A stretch of 64,000 nt of DNA from an uncultured Bacillaceae bacterium (lineage in GTDB: Bacteria; Bacillota; Bacilli; Caldalkalibacillales; Caldalkalibacillaceae), in assembly GCA_937967685.1 (NCBI GenBank), contig CALBTX010000114.1, positions 5,785-69,784 on the forward strand, written 5' to 3'. The number at the start of each line of letters is the position of its first letter. The first letter of the stretch is position 1. Shown here in pieces: positions 1-8,463 of the stretch. A program made the position numbers and the translations under genes. The notes beneath the pieces were generated by a model, which was not told where the DNA came from, did no database searches, and saw only the letters and a list, made by a program, of their open reading frames with translations.

Positions 1-453
1 ACTGTCCCCTCTTTTTAAAGCGTGTGCTTCAGTTGCTTCCCCCAGTTCCAACTGTTGAAAATAGTCCTCCAGATAGAATGGAAAATAAATTTGACGCGGC
101 TCGTACGTGTCATAAATGTCCTTGAAATTGCCGAAATGTTCGTCCTGGGCATTCGTAATGACCAGCCGATCAATGTGGCGAATTTCCTGTTCGTTGAAAA
201 AGGAAAAAAGTTCATCTTTGGAAAAAGAACTGCCGGTGTCGACTAAAATCGTTTCTTCTTCGGGCGTTTGGATCAAAGTGGCTTCTCCGCTCGTTAATTG
301 AATAAAATAAACTTTCAACCCTTCGGCAGGAATGTTTTGCCGCAAATTTTCTTCGCCTAATGCGGCGCTCGCTGCTGTCGTGCTGAACAAAAAAAAGACG
401 GCGGCAAACATACCGGAAACAATGATTTGCCGTGGACCAGTTCGTCTGTTCAA
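1..453 (-). CDS. Secreted MBL-fold-like protein, degenerate metal site (partial, 3' end outside window)
   Basis: The first 151 residues are visible; the gene runs off the left edge. The start is a TTG at 453 overlapping the stop of the upstream TPR gene (TTGA), with an AGGTG ribosome-binding site 8 bases upstream. Residues 10-32 form a hydrophobic signal peptide ending near A-S-A-A. The rest reads like the N-terminal half of a ComEC-C-terminal/MBL-fold hydrolase: a 'LKVYFIQL..GEATLI' strand, VDTG at 71-74, then DRLVIT. Where the family has the metal motif H-x-H-x-D-H, this protein has N-A-Q-D-E-H (101-106), so at least two of the usual metal ligands are missing. It is probably exported and may not be an active hydrolase. 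Family assignment is moderately sure; function is unknown. Confidence 0.6.
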   Translation of the reverse strand, partial: MNRRTGPRQIIVSGMFAAVFFLFSTTAASAALGEENLRQNIPAEGLKVYFIQLTSGEATLIQTPEEETILVDTGSSFSKDELFSFFNEQEIRHIDRLVITNAQDEHFGNFKDIYDTYEPRQIYFPFYLEDYFQQLELGEATEAHALKRGDS

Positions 454-1625
454 CGGGCGTTCACCTGCTCCAAAACGGCGTATGTGCGCTCGTAATCTTC
501 GTTCTGCAAATGTTTTAGCCCTTGAATCAAAGGATGGTTTCCGTGTCTTTGCGCCAACAAATCGATGGCCTGCCCAGCCTTCTCTTTTTCATTCCAGAGA
601 AGCAGCATCCAAACATAAGCCATTTGGAGATCCGTGTCTTGCGGGAAGAGCGTCAGTGCTTTCAAAAACGTTCGCCGGCTTTTTTCCTTGTCTCCCGCTA
701 AACCGTAATTCCAGGCCAAACCAAACCAGGCCTGTTGTTTCATCGTCCGCGTGTTCACTTTCATAAACCGCTCATAACAATGGGCTGCCATCTGAAAATA
801 CGTTTTTTGTTCAAATTGCCTGGCCATGGCCAGCAGTAAATCCGGGTTTTCCTGGTGCTGCAAAGCTTCAAACCAAAAGGCGAATCCTGTCTCTTCATCC
901 CCCAATTGGTGATGGACCATCCCCAACATGAACAAACCTTTCCAGTCATCAGGGACAAGCTGATGATAAGCGCTGAATTTTTGTTGGCACAAATCAAATT
1001 GTTTCAACTGGTACAGCGTCTGGGCATGGTTGTAGAGCACGATCGGTTGCCACTCTTCTCTCAACTCATCCACACGCAATTTTTGAAAATAATGGTCGGC
1101 TTGTGCATAATTTTTTAAAGTTCCTTCAATACAAGCCAGCGCATGGACAGCCAGCTGCGTGAATTCCGGCCGCCTGCTCGTTTCCGCAAGAAACTGCAGA
1201 TGGTATTTCGCTTTGTCCGTTTGAGAGTGCGCCAAATAAGCCTGACCCAAATAGAGACGGGCCGGCTCGAAATCGGGGACCTCGCTCAAAAGGGATTCCA
1301 GCCGCCTGATTGCTTCCGGAAACATTTGCAAGTCATAAAGTGCTTTAGCCCGTTTCCATTGCTGAATTTGTTCTTCGTTCGTTAATGAAGGGGATGAATG
1401 TAAGTCGGGCCCACCTTCGTCATAAACCGTTTGCGTCCCGAATTGTTTATAGTGAGCCAACAGATCTTCAAGTTCAATCCATTCTTCCAAAATCATTTCA
1501 CTTTCTTTTTGGATGGAGCGCAGTTCTTTTTCAAATTCGGAAAATTGCAGTTTGTTTTGGGCATATTGTTCAGCCAACCCGTGTAATTTTTGTTTGATGT
1601 GAGTGAAAGCTTCTTTCATTTCCAT
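450..1625 (-). CDS. TPR-repeat protein
   Basis: A 391-residue soluble protein made largely of helical tetratricopeptide-like repeats (for example around the segments ALYDLQMFPEAIRRLESLL and ARLYLGQAYLAHSQTDKAK). The N-terminal 60 residues look like a coiled coil. The start is taken as ATG 1625 (M-E-M-K-E-A), preceded by a GGGTGG stretch. An in-frame upstream extension to 1724 would overlap panD and has no ribosome-binding site. It follows panD and overlaps the next gene by one codon, so it is probably co-transcribed with panBCD. In B. subtilis dinG sits here, so this is a local difference. It is probably a protein-protein interaction scaffold; partner unknown. Confidence 0.75.
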   Translation of the reverse strand: MEMKEAFTHIKQKLHGLAEQYAQNKLQFSEFEKELRSIQKESEMILEEWIELEDLLAHYKQFGTQTVYDEGGPDLHSSPSLTNEEQIQQWKRAKALYDLQMFPEAIRRLESLLSEVPDFEPARLYLGQAYLAHSQTDKAKYHLQFLAETSRRPEFTQLAVHALACIEGTLKNYAQADHYFQKLRVDELREEWQPIVLYNHAQTLYQLKQFDLCQQKFSAYHQLVPDDWKGLFMLGMVHHQLGDEETGFAFWFEALQHQENPDLLLAMARQFEQKTYFQMAAHCYERFMKVNTRTMKQQAWFGLAWNYGLAGDKEKSRRTFLKALTLFPQDTDLQMAYVWMLLLWNEKEKAGQAIDLLAQRHGNHPLIQGLKHLQNEDYERTYAVLEQVNAR

Positions 1626-1702
1626 AAAAAAACCACCCAACAGGCTATTTTTCTTCAGTGTTTCACCACGGCGAAACATTATACCTGTCAGGTGATCGGA
1701 TT

Positions 1703-2086
1703 TTAGCGGATCGTGCCGTGACATTCAGCATGAATTAGTTCCGCCACACGATTTCCTTCTCCAAGAATGGCAATTTTCGGTTTATGCGCAACGGCTTCTT
1801 CATGACGCACAAAGGCGTAGGCCATAATAATCACCGTATCTCCCGGTTGAACCAGTCTGGCCGCTGCCCCGTTCAAGCAAATGATGCCGGATCCTTTTTC
1901 ACCGGGGATCACGTAGGTCTCCAAACGGGCGCCATTATTGTTATTGACCACCTGTACCTTTTCGTTGGGGAGGATGTCCACCGCCTCTAACAAATCTTCA
2001 TCAATGGTGATGCTTCCCACATAGTTTAAGTTTGCTTCGGTCACTGTCGCTCGGTGCAGTTTGGCCTTCAGCATTTCACGCCACAC
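1703..2086 (-). CDS. panD: Aspartate 1-decarboxylase
   Basis: PanD makes beta-alanine from aspartate for pantothenate synthesis. It is a pyruvoyl enzyme formed by self-cleavage between Gly24 and Ser25, and the site N-Y-V-G-S-I-T-I is present. The length, 127 residues, matches the family, and the stretch [15 protein letters not shown] is strongly typical. The start is GTG at 2086, with GGGAGGG 7 bases upstream. The B. subtilis protein aligns from the same residue (M-x-R-x-M). It overlaps the 3' end of panC by 19 bases, so the two are translationally coupled in a panB-panC-panD operon. The assignment is very secure. Confidence 0.97.
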   Translation of the reverse strand: MWREMLKAKLHRATVTEANLNYVGSITIDEDLLEAVDILPNEKVQVVNNNNGARLETYVIPGEKGSGIICLNGAAARLVQPGDTVIIMAYAFVRHEEAVAHKPKIAILGEGNRVAELIHAECHGTIR

Positions 2087-2961
2087 TGTTGAACCCTCCC
2101 GTCATTGTCTATATGCACGACGATGTTGTCAATCAAACGCGCTTTGCCAAATTTGACGGCCAAGGCGATAATAAACGTTTGTTGCAGATAATCAAGCTTT
2201 TGCAACCCCGGATAAGTACGGAGCTCCACATAATCAATTTCAGCGAGCGGCGCTCCTTCAATTTCAGTTCTAATGCGCTCTTCTATCTTGCCGGGACGGC
2301 GCTCCCCTTTTTGCACTGCGTCATAAGCGTTCTTTAGGGAACGATACAGCACGGTGGCTTGTTTTCTTTCATCCGTTGATAAGTAAACATTTCTCGAACT
2401 TAAAGCCAGACCGTCACTTTCCCGGATAATGGGACAAGGGCGAATGTGCACGGGCACATTTAAGTCGTTGACCATTTGTTCAATGATGGCCACCTGCTGG
2501 GCATCTTTTAAACCGAAATAAGCATAATCGGGTTGTATGATTTGAAACAATTTCATGACGACCGTCGCCACACCGTCAAAATGGCCGGGTCTCGATTTTC
2601 CGCACATCACATCCGATAATTCCCGGACAGATACGGTCGTTAAAGGCGCAGCGGAAGGATACATTTCGTTCGTCGATGGAGCAAAAATGACATCGACCCC
2701 GCGAGCTTGCGCTTTTTGCGCATCCTGTTCCAAATTGCGCGGATAGTCGGCGAAATCTTCATTGGCCCCGAATTGCAAAGGGTTGACGAAAATGCTCATC
2801 ACGACGAGATCACATTCCTGTCGAGCATGGTCGACCATACTTAAATGGCCTTCATGCAAATAACCCATTGTTGGAATCAGGCCGATATTCAGCCTGGGAT
2901 TGTCCGTCAGCAATTCCATGCGTTGTTCCCGCCACGCTTTGATCGTCCGAATAATCTTCAT
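2068..2961 (-). CDS. panC: Pantothenate synthetase (pantoate--beta-alanine ligase)
   Basis: PanC condenses pantoate and beta-alanine with ATP, through a pantoyl-adenylate, to give pantothenate. It is 297 residues, a normal family length. The nucleotidyltransferase HIGH-type motif is H-E-G-H at 36-39, after GLIPTMGYL, and SRNVYLS further on is the family's second signature. The ATG at 2961 overlaps the panB stop (TAATG), and the 3' end overlaps panD, so the three genes form one tightly packed operon. Confidence 0.97.
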   Translation of the reverse strand: MKIIRTIKAWREQRMELLTDNPRLNIGLIPTMGYLHEGHLSMVDHARQECDLVVMSIFVNPLQFGANEDFADYPRNLEQDAQKAQARGVDVIFAPSTNEMYPSAAPLTTVSVRELSDVMCGKSRPGHFDGVATVVMKLFQIIQPDYAYFGLKDAQQVAIIEQMVNDLNVPVHIRPCPIIRESDGLALSSRNVYLSTDERKQATVLYRSLKNAYDAVQKGERRPGKIEERIRTEIEGAPLAEIDYVELRTYPGLQKLDYLQQTFIIALAVKFGKARLIDNIVVHIDNDGRVQQCGVKC

Positions 2962-3812
2962 TAATTTTCATCCGCCTTTCCGCCGTACAACTGTCCCAAT
3001 ACTTGTTCATTCATCGAAAAGGAATGTTCTTCGGCAGGAAATGCCCTCGTTTTAACCTCTTGCACATAATGTTTAACCGCTTGAATCAATTGCTGGTCGG
3101 CTTGGGCATACTGCTTGACAAACTTGGGATTTAAGTCACTGCCAAAACCGACGAGGTCATGAAAGACAAGCACCTGACCATCACAATGAGGGCCGGCACC
3201 GATACCGATCGTCGGGACGTTGACCGATTCGGTGATTTTTTGAGCCAAAGCAGCCGGTATACATTCCAAAACAAGGGCGAACACTCCGGCTTCTTCCACT
3301 GCTTGCGCATCTGCGATTAACCGTTGGGCAGACTCGACATCTTTTCCCTGCACTTTATACCCGCCCAATTGATGAACAGACTGGGGCGTCAGGCCGATAT
3401 GGCCCATGACAGGCACACCGGCCGCAACCAGTTTTTCAATCGTTGGGCACACTTCCCGGCCCCCTTCCAGTTTGACGGCTCGTGCGCCGCCTTCTTGCAT
3501 CAAACGGGCGCTTGACTTTAACGTCTCTTCCAGTGGACCATGATAAGACAGAAAAGGTAAATCGGCGACGACAAGCGCCTTGTCAGTCCCCCGGGTGACC
3601 GCTTTCGTATGGTGGAGTATATCATTGACCGTCACCGGGACGGTCGAATCATATCCCAAAACAACCATGCCGAGTGAATCGCCGACGAGGATGATTTCAA
3701 TGCCCGCCGCATCGACCACTTTTGCCGTCGGGTAATCGTAAGCGGTGATCATCGCAATCGGTTCACGATCCTCTTTCATTTTTCGCAAAGTGGCTGTTGT
3801 CACTGGACTCAT
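2961..3812 (-). CDS. panB: 3-methyl-2-oxobutanoate hydroxymethyltransferase
   Basis: PanB makes ketopantoate from ketoisovalerate and methylene-tetrahydrofolate, the first committed step to pantothenate and coenzyme A. It is 283 residues. Family motifs visible: ITAYDYPTAKVVD near the start, ILVGDSLGMV with the metal-binding Asp, and IGIGAGPHCDGQVLV. The start is ATG 3812 (M-S-P-V-T-T), directly behind GGGAGGAATCGTG; a longer reading frame upstream is not supported. It is first in panBCD and is preceded by a leader of about 320 nt containing an intrinsic terminator. Confidence 0.97.
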   Translation of the reverse strand: MSPVTTATLRKMKEDREPIAMITAYDYPTAKVVDAAGIEIILVGDSLGMVVLGYDSTVPVTVNDILHHTKAVTRGTDKALVVADLPFLSYHGPLEETLKSSARLMQEGGARAVKLEGGREVCPTIEKLVAAGVPVMGHIGLTPQSVHQLGGYKVQGKDVESAQRLIADAQAVEEAGVFALVLECIPAALAQKITESVNVPTIGIGAGPHCDGQVLVFHDLVGFGSDLNPKFVKQYAQADQQLIQAVKHYVQEVKTRAFPAEEHSFSMNEQVLGQLYGGKADEN

Positions 3813-3936
3813 CACGATTCCTCCCTCTAGAAATCTTGTTCGCTTCAAAAAAGCAGCTTGCATTCTAAAATGGCCAACAGAGCGATCAGCAGACGCCGGC
3901 CAAGACGCCGTCACGAGACAAAGAACGTCAACAGCA

Positions 3937-3968
3937 AAATAAAAAACCTTCCGCGGGCAGCAGAAGGT
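3937..3968 (-). terminator. Intrinsic terminator / possible attenuator ahead of panB
   Basis: On the minus strand, arms ACCTTC (3963-3968) and GAAGGT (3946-3951) enclose a GC-rich loop and are followed by T6-A-T4. It either ends birA transcripts or, because a TATAAT promoter lies between birA and this hairpin, attenuates panBCD. Confidence 0.75.
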
Positions 3969-4138
3969 CACCTAGACACATCGGTCTTTACCTTAAAAAT
4001 CGATGTCCTTTACGATCCTTCTGTCCCCGTTCAAGCGGTTGACTCGAGGCAGAATACTCGTCAAAAAAGAACGATGCAGTTTTCAAATGAACGGCATGAT
4101 GGCCGGTATGGTTCCTTAACGGATACCATCCGCTTTTC

Positions 4139-4144
4139 ATTATA
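4139..4144 (-). promoter_or_regulatory. Putative -10 box of the panBCD promoter
   Basis: A perfect TATAAT preceded by TGA (extended -10, TG-n) lies just downstream of the birA stop on the minus strand. The -35 region at 17 bases reads AAGACA, a weak match, so the extended -10 would carry the activity. Confidence 0.45.
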
Positions 4145-4158
4145 TCAGAAATAAGATG

Positions 4159-5133
4159 TCATGTCTTAAGATCGGCCGAATAAATTTGCCGAATGTTTCC
4201 ATTTGCTTCTTCCAATAATAATATCCCTTCATCCGTAATCCCTGTGGCCCGTCCTTCATATTGGCCCTCCATGGTCCGGGCAATGACACGTTGGCCTAAT
4301 GATACACTGTATGTTTCCCACAGCGTTTTGATCGGACGAAAGCCTTTTTCAAGGTACAGTTCATACAAACGCTCCCATTCTTCCAGAACATGAATGAGAC
4401 ACGCTTTCCGATCGATTGGTTTTCCCGCTTCCATAGCCAGAGAAGTGGCCCCTTGTTGCAGATCGGCTGGAAAATCCTCTGTTTTCTGATTGACATTGAT
4501 GCCGATGCCTATGAGCACCACATGCACTCGATCAGATTCGGCATCTAATTCAGTGAGAATGCCGGCCACCTTTCGCCCGTTGATCAGTAAATCATTGGGC
4601 CATTTAATACCTATATCGAGATGGGTCACTTGGCGTAAAGCACGCGTGGCGGCCACCGCCGAAAGCAGAGTCAATTGCGGAATTTTCGATAAAACCAGGT
4701 CTGGACGAACGAGCAGACTGAGCCAGATGCCCGTCCCCGGCGGAGAATGCCACGGACGCCCCAAACGCCCTTTCCCGTTTGTTTGCTGCTCTGCCAAAAC
4801 AACCGTTCCCGAAGAACTCCCTGTCCTTGCTAATCGCTTGGCTTCCTGCTGAGTCGATTCGCTGCGCTCAAAAACATGAATATGCTGTCCTACCCACTCT
4901 GTGGATAAATGCGGAAGCAACGTCGAAGCGGATATTTGAGCCGGTTCTTGAATGAGTCGGTAACCTTTCTTGCGCACCGCCTCAATCTGAAACCCCTCTG
5001 ATTTCAAGTCTTCAATATATTTCCAAACAGCTGTCCGGGAAATATTTAAACGATTGCTTAACATTTCACCGGAGACAAATTGTCCTTTTTCTTCAACAAG
5101 ATACTGCAGTAACTGTCTGCGGTTAGCATTCAT
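4159..5133 (-). CDS. birA: Biotin--[acetyl-CoA-carboxylase] ligase / biotin operon repressor
   Basis: Bifunctional BirA: it joins biotin to the carboxyl carrier protein of acetyl-CoA carboxylase and, as holo-dimer, represses biotin genes. The N-terminal winged helix-turn-helix is visible (residues about 5-60, with SRTAVWKYIEDLKSEGF as the recognition region). The ligase domain has the adenylate-binding loop N-G-K-G-R-L-G-R-P-W and the WPNDLL motif. The start is ATG 5133 (M-N-A-N-R-R) with GGAG 10 bases upstream, overlapping the end of cca; a GTG three codons earlier lies too close to that site. About 324 residues. Confidence 0.95.
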   Translation of the reverse strand: MNANRRQLLQYLVEEKGQFVSGEMLSNRLNISRTAVWKYIEDLKSEGFQIEAVRKKGYRLIQEPAQISASTLLPHLSTEWVGQHIHVFERSESTQQEAKRLARTGSSSGTVVLAEQQTNGKGRLGRPWHSPPGTGIWLSLLVRPDLVLSKIPQLTLLSAVAATRALRQVTHLDIGIKWPNDLLINGRKVAGILTELDAESDRVHVVLIGIGINVNQKTEDFPADLQQGATSLAMEAGKPIDRKACLIHVLEEWERLYELYLEKGFRPIKTLWETYSVSLGQRVIARTMEGQYEGRATGITDEGILLLEEANGNIRQIYSADLKT

Positions 5134-6358
5134 CGCTGTCACGCTCCATTAAGTAAGCCAGCAACTGATCCCTGTCATTTTCTACGTGACCGTCAAGCAC
5201 GGCTTTTTGCAGCTTGCGCAAAGTTTGCTGGATCCATGGCCCCGGTTTTTTGGTATAGATATCCAAAAGATCTTTTCCATTCACGCGCAGATCTTGTTTA
5301 CTCTGTAAGGGCAATGCCCTGAAAGTGCGGTGGAGGGCCGTCAGTCGTGCAGGGTCAATCTGACCGTGCTGTTTGACGAGATTGATTTTTAGAACGGAGG
5401 CAAGCGTCGATTCACCGATGTCAAACATTTCATACGTCGTCAGTTGCTCTAAATGCGTGATGGCCGCATAATGCCTGATGTATGAGAGCAGAGTGCGAAC
5501 TTGTCTGGCAAACGCTTTTGTTAAACGTAATTGCTTTAAAAAAACACCCGCCTCTTCTTCTGTTGCCAAAGATAAAAACAGTGCCCAGCGCTCGACAACG
5601 CTTAACGGATAAAGCGGGTAGTGCCCAATCTCGACAAATGATTGTTCAACCGCCGAAAATGGCGCCACCTTCCGAGCAATACCGTTCTGTGCATAAGCGA
5701 GCAAGCCCGTGTCAACAAAAGGGGCGGCCATCGTTTTTTCAAATTCGGCGGTGATCCGCTCCATGGAGATCCGCTCCAGAAGCTCGGCAGACGCTTGGAT
5801 GTGCCGCTCGACTTGATCCTCTAGACGAAAGCCGAGCTGGGCGCCGAAACGGATGGCCCTCAACATGCGTAAAGCATCTTCCTGAAAACGCTCCGCGGGA
5901 GCACCGACCGTGCGGATGACCCTCCGTTTCAAATCTTCAAGGCCTTGAAAGTAGTCCACAATTTGATCATCCTTGTCCATGGCCATAGCATTCATGGTAA
6001 AATCCCGCCGGATTAAGTCGTCTTTCAAGAGGCGGACATAGCGGACATGATGCGGCCGTCGATGGTCCGTATAGACTCCATCCCGGCGATATGTCGTCAC
6101 CTCAAAAGGCTGATTGTCGACGAGCACGGTGACTGTGCCGTGCTTCAAACCGGTAGGAATCACCCGTTCAAACAGCCGGCGGACTTCTTGCGGATGAGCC
6201 GCTGTGCAGATGTCCACATCATGAACGGGACGGTTCAGCAGCATATCACGCACACACCCGCCGACGACAAACGCTTCGTGTCCGTTTGCCTCTAACGTTT
6301 GCAAAATGTTTTTTGCCTTGCTTAACAAATCCTTCGCCTTGGCAAACAATCTCATCAT
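5123..6358 (-). CDS. cca: CCA tRNA nucleotidyltransferase
   Basis: Class II CCA-adding enzyme (411 residues), which adds or repairs the 3'-terminal CCA of tRNAs without a template. Visible motifs: VVGGCVRDMLL (about 31-41), the catalytic D-V-D of VHDVDICTAA, RRDGVYTDHRRP, the RRDFTMNAMA block, and the amino-acid-like nucleotide recognition EDALRMLRAIRF. It stops inside the start of birA, with which it forms an operon. The ATG at 6358 follows a weak AAAGCGG site. Upstream lie two 46-47-bp tandem repeats that may be part of its control region. Confidence 0.96.
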   Translation of the reverse strand: MMRLFAKAKDLLSKAKNILQTLEANGHEAFVVGGCVRDMLLNRPVHDVDICTAAHPQEVRRLFERVIPTGLKHGTVTVLVDNQPFEVTTYRRDGVYTDHRRPHHVRYVRLLKDDLIRRDFTMNAMAMDKDDQIVDYFQGLEDLKRRVIRTVGAPAERFQEDALRMLRAIRFGAQLGFRLEDQVERHIQASAELLERISMERITAEFEKTMAAPFVDTGLLAYAQNGIARKVAPFSAVEQSFVEIGHYPLYPLSVVERWALFLSLATEEEAGVFLKQLRLTKAFARQVRTLLSYIRHYAAITHLEQLTTYEMFDIGESTLASVLKINLVKQHGQIDPARLTALHRTFRALPLQSKQDLRVNGKDLLDIYTKKPGPWIQQTLRKLQKAVLDGHVENDRDQLLAYLMERDSDEC

Positions 6359-6397
6359 CCGCTTTCACATAAACAAGCCCTTATGTCATAAACTAAC

Positions 6398-6490
6398 ACT
6401 GCACTTGTCACAAGTACATTCATTTGCCCTAGTACTCTGATGGACTGCACTTGTCACAAGTTCAAACATTTGCCATAAGTACACCGATGG
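6398..6490. repeat. Two tandem 46/47-bp repeats, each with a 13-base palindrome
   Basis: Copy 1 (6398-6443) and copy 2 (6444-6490) both begin ACTGCACTTGTCACAAGT and both end GATGG, with ATTTGCC conserved in the middle. Each contains the palindrome ACTTGT-C-ACAAGT. They lie between cca (leftwards) and a tiny rightward gene at 6501. On the minus strand TTGTGA-N17-TATGAC could be a weak cca promoter. The palindromes are spaced 46 bases apart, like a pair of operators. Confidence 0.75.
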
Positions 6491-6500
6491 AGGAATGCGT

Positions 6501-6569
6501 ATGAGAACGATATATGGCCTCATGATTATGCTGGCCAAAATCATGCAAAGCAGAAAAAGATTCCGGTAA
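6501..6569 (+). CDS. 22-residue small protein with a strong ribosome-binding site
   Basis: ATG 6501 to TAA 6569 encodes 22 residues (MRTIYGLMIMLAKIMQSRKR then F-R): a short hydrophobic N-terminal stretch and a basic end (R-K-R-F-R). GGAGG lies exactly 7 bases upstream of the ATG, better than most real genes here. It sits between cca and bshA, opposite in direction to both, ends 6 bases before the bshA stop, and is preceded by the palindromic tandem repeat. It could be a membrane-active or regulatory small protein. I do not recognise it, and translation is only inferred from the ribosome-binding site. Confidence 0.4.
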   Translation: MRTIYGLMIMLAKIMQSRKRFR

Positions 6570-6574
6570 AACAG

Positions 6575-7711
6575 TTACGTCTCAGCCAGTACTGATTCAT
6601 AAATATCGATATACTGCCGTAAAATATCCCGAGCGTTAAAATGTGTACGGGCTCTCTCAATCGATGCAGCAGAAAAATGGCGGTACATCTCCTCATTTTG
6701 CAACAAGCGGATGGCCGCCGAGGCCATTTCTTCCGTCGCCCCAATGGGATAAACAAATCCGCTTTGCTCGTGCTTAATCAGTTCCGGCAGTCCCCCGGCG
6801 TCCGAGGCAACAACAGGAACACCGCAAGCCATCGCTTCCAACGCCACCAAACCAAAACTCTCCTGTTCAGAAGGAAGCAGCATAATGTCTGTTTGAGATA
6901 AAATTTCAACAATATTCTTTTGTTCACCGAGAAAGATGACTTTCTCCTCCAAACCGGAGTTTTTCAGCAGCTGACAAGCTTTGGGAAAGTCCGGGCCCTC
7001 TCCGATTAAGACGAGTTTGGCTCGTACTTGTCTAGCGATGATTTGAAAAACTTTGACGACATCAGCCACCCGTTTGACCGGCCGAAAGTTGGAAATATGA
7101 ACGACCAGCTTTTCATCAGGGTCAGCTAACGTGCCGCGCAGCGCCGCTGACTTTTGAGGATAGTAAACGCGTTCGTCCACAAAATTATACACTTTGCGAA
7201 TCGGCTGATTGACTTGAAACAAATCATACGTTTGCCGGATGAGATGCTCGGAGACGGCGGTGACACTGTCGGACTTTTCAATTCCGAAGCGAATCATGTC
7301 TTTCAATGATTCATCATAGCCCAAAACGGTAATATCCGTCCCATGCAAAGTCGTGATCACTTTCAACGGATGAGCCGTCAGCTGCTTGGCTAAATAAGCA
7401 CAGATTGCATGAGGAATCGCATAGTGGACATGTAACAGATCCAAACGTTCCCGGTTGGCCACTTGAGCCATTTTATTCGCCAATGTTAAATCATAAGGCG
7501 GATAGCGAAAAACAGAGTATTGATTCACTTCCACTTCATGATAAAAAATGTTCGGATTATAGCCGTTGAGCCTGAACGGCATGCTTGAGGTGATAAAATG
7601 GACTTCATGTCCCGCTTCAGCCAACAGTTTGCCCAGCTCCGTGGCAATGACTCCTGATCCCCCTAGAGTTGGATAGCAGGTAATTCCTATTTTTAATAAT
7701 TTTGCGGACAT
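6575..7711 (-). CDS. bshA: N-acetyl-alpha-D-glucosaminyl L-malate synthase
   Basis: BshA is a family 4 glycosyltransferase that joins GlcNAc from UDP-GlcNAc to L-malate, the first step of bacillithiol synthesis. It is 378 residues. The N-terminus KIGITCYPTLGGSGVIATELG is the acceptor/sugar-nucleotide loop typical of BshA. The C-terminal motif E-x-F-G-L-x-x-L-E-A-M-A (in SEQESFGLVALEAMACG) is the retaining GT-B signature. The ATG lies one base behind the bshB1 stop, so the two genes, successive enzymes of one pathway, are coupled. Gene order matches B. subtilis (ypjH). Confidence 0.96.
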   Translation of the reverse strand: MSAKLLKIGITCYPTLGGSGVIATELGKLLAEAGHEVHFITSSMPFRLNGYNPNIFYHEVEVNQYSVFRYPPYDLTLANKMAQVANRERLDLLHVHYAIPHAICAYLAKQLTAHPLKVITTLHGTDITVLGYDESLKDMIRFGIEKSDSVTAVSEHLIRQTYDLFQVNQPIRKVYNFVDERVYYPQKSAALRGTLADPDEKLVVHISNFRPVKRVADVVKVFQIIARQVRAKLVLIGEGPDFPKACQLLKNSGLEEKVIFLGEQKNIVEILSQTDIMLLPSEQESFGLVALEAMACGVPVVASDAGGLPELIKHEQSGFVYPIGATEEMASAAIRLLQNEEMYRHFSAASIERARTHFNARDILRQYIDIYESVLAET

Positions 7712-7712
7712 G

Positions 7713-8432
7713 TCATACCCCTTTCCTTAAAATCAACTGTTGGAGAAGAAGAGGTTGTTTCACAACAAACGCTTCCGCATAACGAACATTGACCCATTTG
7801 CCGAAAAGTTGGTCTCGTGCTTCAATCGCTTCCACAAATCCGGTGTTTAAACGCGTTTCAACTTCAGCAGCCTCTGCTTGAAACTGTGAAGCATAAGCGA
7901 GCAGAGCCTTTTTTTTGATCTCCATCTGTTCCGAAATGTCGATGATCACATCGGGCTTGGCCACTTCGTTAAAAAAATAATAATACATTTGTTCCACTCG
8001 GTGGGGAGGGACAGCGTCCTGCTCCCTTTGATATTTGCGGATGTTGGCTGAGAAAACAGCTTCCTCGACAATCCGCGCCGTCTGGCGATGATCGGGATGA
8101 CGATCTTCAGCATAAGGGAGACACACCACTTTAGGTCGAAAGCGACGAACCAAAACGACGATCTTCCATAACAGAGCATCGTTCACTGTTAATCCCCTGT
8201 CGGGAAACCCCAAATTGACCCGCTGCTCTACGCCTAAAATGTCTGCGGCCTGAGCGGCCTCCCTTTGTCTGCCCGCCACCGTTCCGTTAGATGACAGTTC
8301 CCCTTTCGTCAAATCAACGATGCCCACTTTGAGACCGTCCCGCACATGTTTATGTATCGTACCGGCCATGCCAATTTCCACGTCATCAGGATGAGCGCCA
8401 AAACAGAGCATGTCCACCGTATGCTGATCCAT
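7713..8432 (-). CDS. bshB1: Bacillithiol biosynthesis deacetylase
   Basis: BshB1 is a zinc-dependent deacetylase of the LmbE/PIG-L family that removes acetate from GlcNAc-malate, the second bacillithiol step. It is 239 residues from ATG 8432 (M-D-Q-H-T-V), which has a GGGTGG site; a longer frame upstream would overlap mgsA and is not supported. The motif A-H-P-D-D-V-E-I-G near residue 14 gives the metal-binding His and Asp pair, and HPDHRQT supplies the second His. It lies between mgsA and bshA. Confidence 0.95.
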   Translation of the reverse strand: MDQHTVDMLCFGAHPDDVEIGMAGTIHKHVRDGLKVGIVDLTKGELSSNGTVAGRQREAAQAADILGVEQRVNLGFPDRGLTVNDALLWKIVVLVRRFRPKVVCLPYAEDRHPDHRQTARIVEEAVFSANIRKYQREQDAVPPHRVEQMYYYFFNEVAKPDVIIDISEQMEIKKKALLAYASQFQAEAAEVETRLNTGFVEAIEARDQLFGKWVNVRYAEAFVVKQPLLLQQLILRKGV

Positions 8433-8463
8433 ATGACCACCCTTTCCGGTCAATCTCTCTCGC

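Larger units (their letters stand above)
3813..4158 (-). promoter_or_regulatory. Long untranslated leader of panBCD (346 bp without a gene)
   Basis: The stretch between birA and panB holds no convincing coding frame. On the minus strand it contains, in order: a TATAAT box (4139-4144, extended TG), a hairpin around 4090-4130 (GGTATCC...GGTATGG-like arms), a hairpin with ACATCG/CGATGT arms near 3977-4008, a strong intrinsic terminator (3937-3968), about 120 bases of further sequence, and the panB ribosome-binding site. That arrangement could attenuate transcription of panBCD, but no known riboswitch consensus is matched. Confidence 0.45.

Noticed and set aside
332..766. Plus-strand frame of 144 codons opposite the TPR and MBL-like genes
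   Set aside because: No ribosome-binding site and fully antisense to two well-supported genes.
3946..4010. M-box/magnesium riboswitch in the pan leader
   Set aside because: Short fragments (AGGTGA, CTGCTGCCC) resemble the ykoK element, but the order and remaining conserved blocks are missing.
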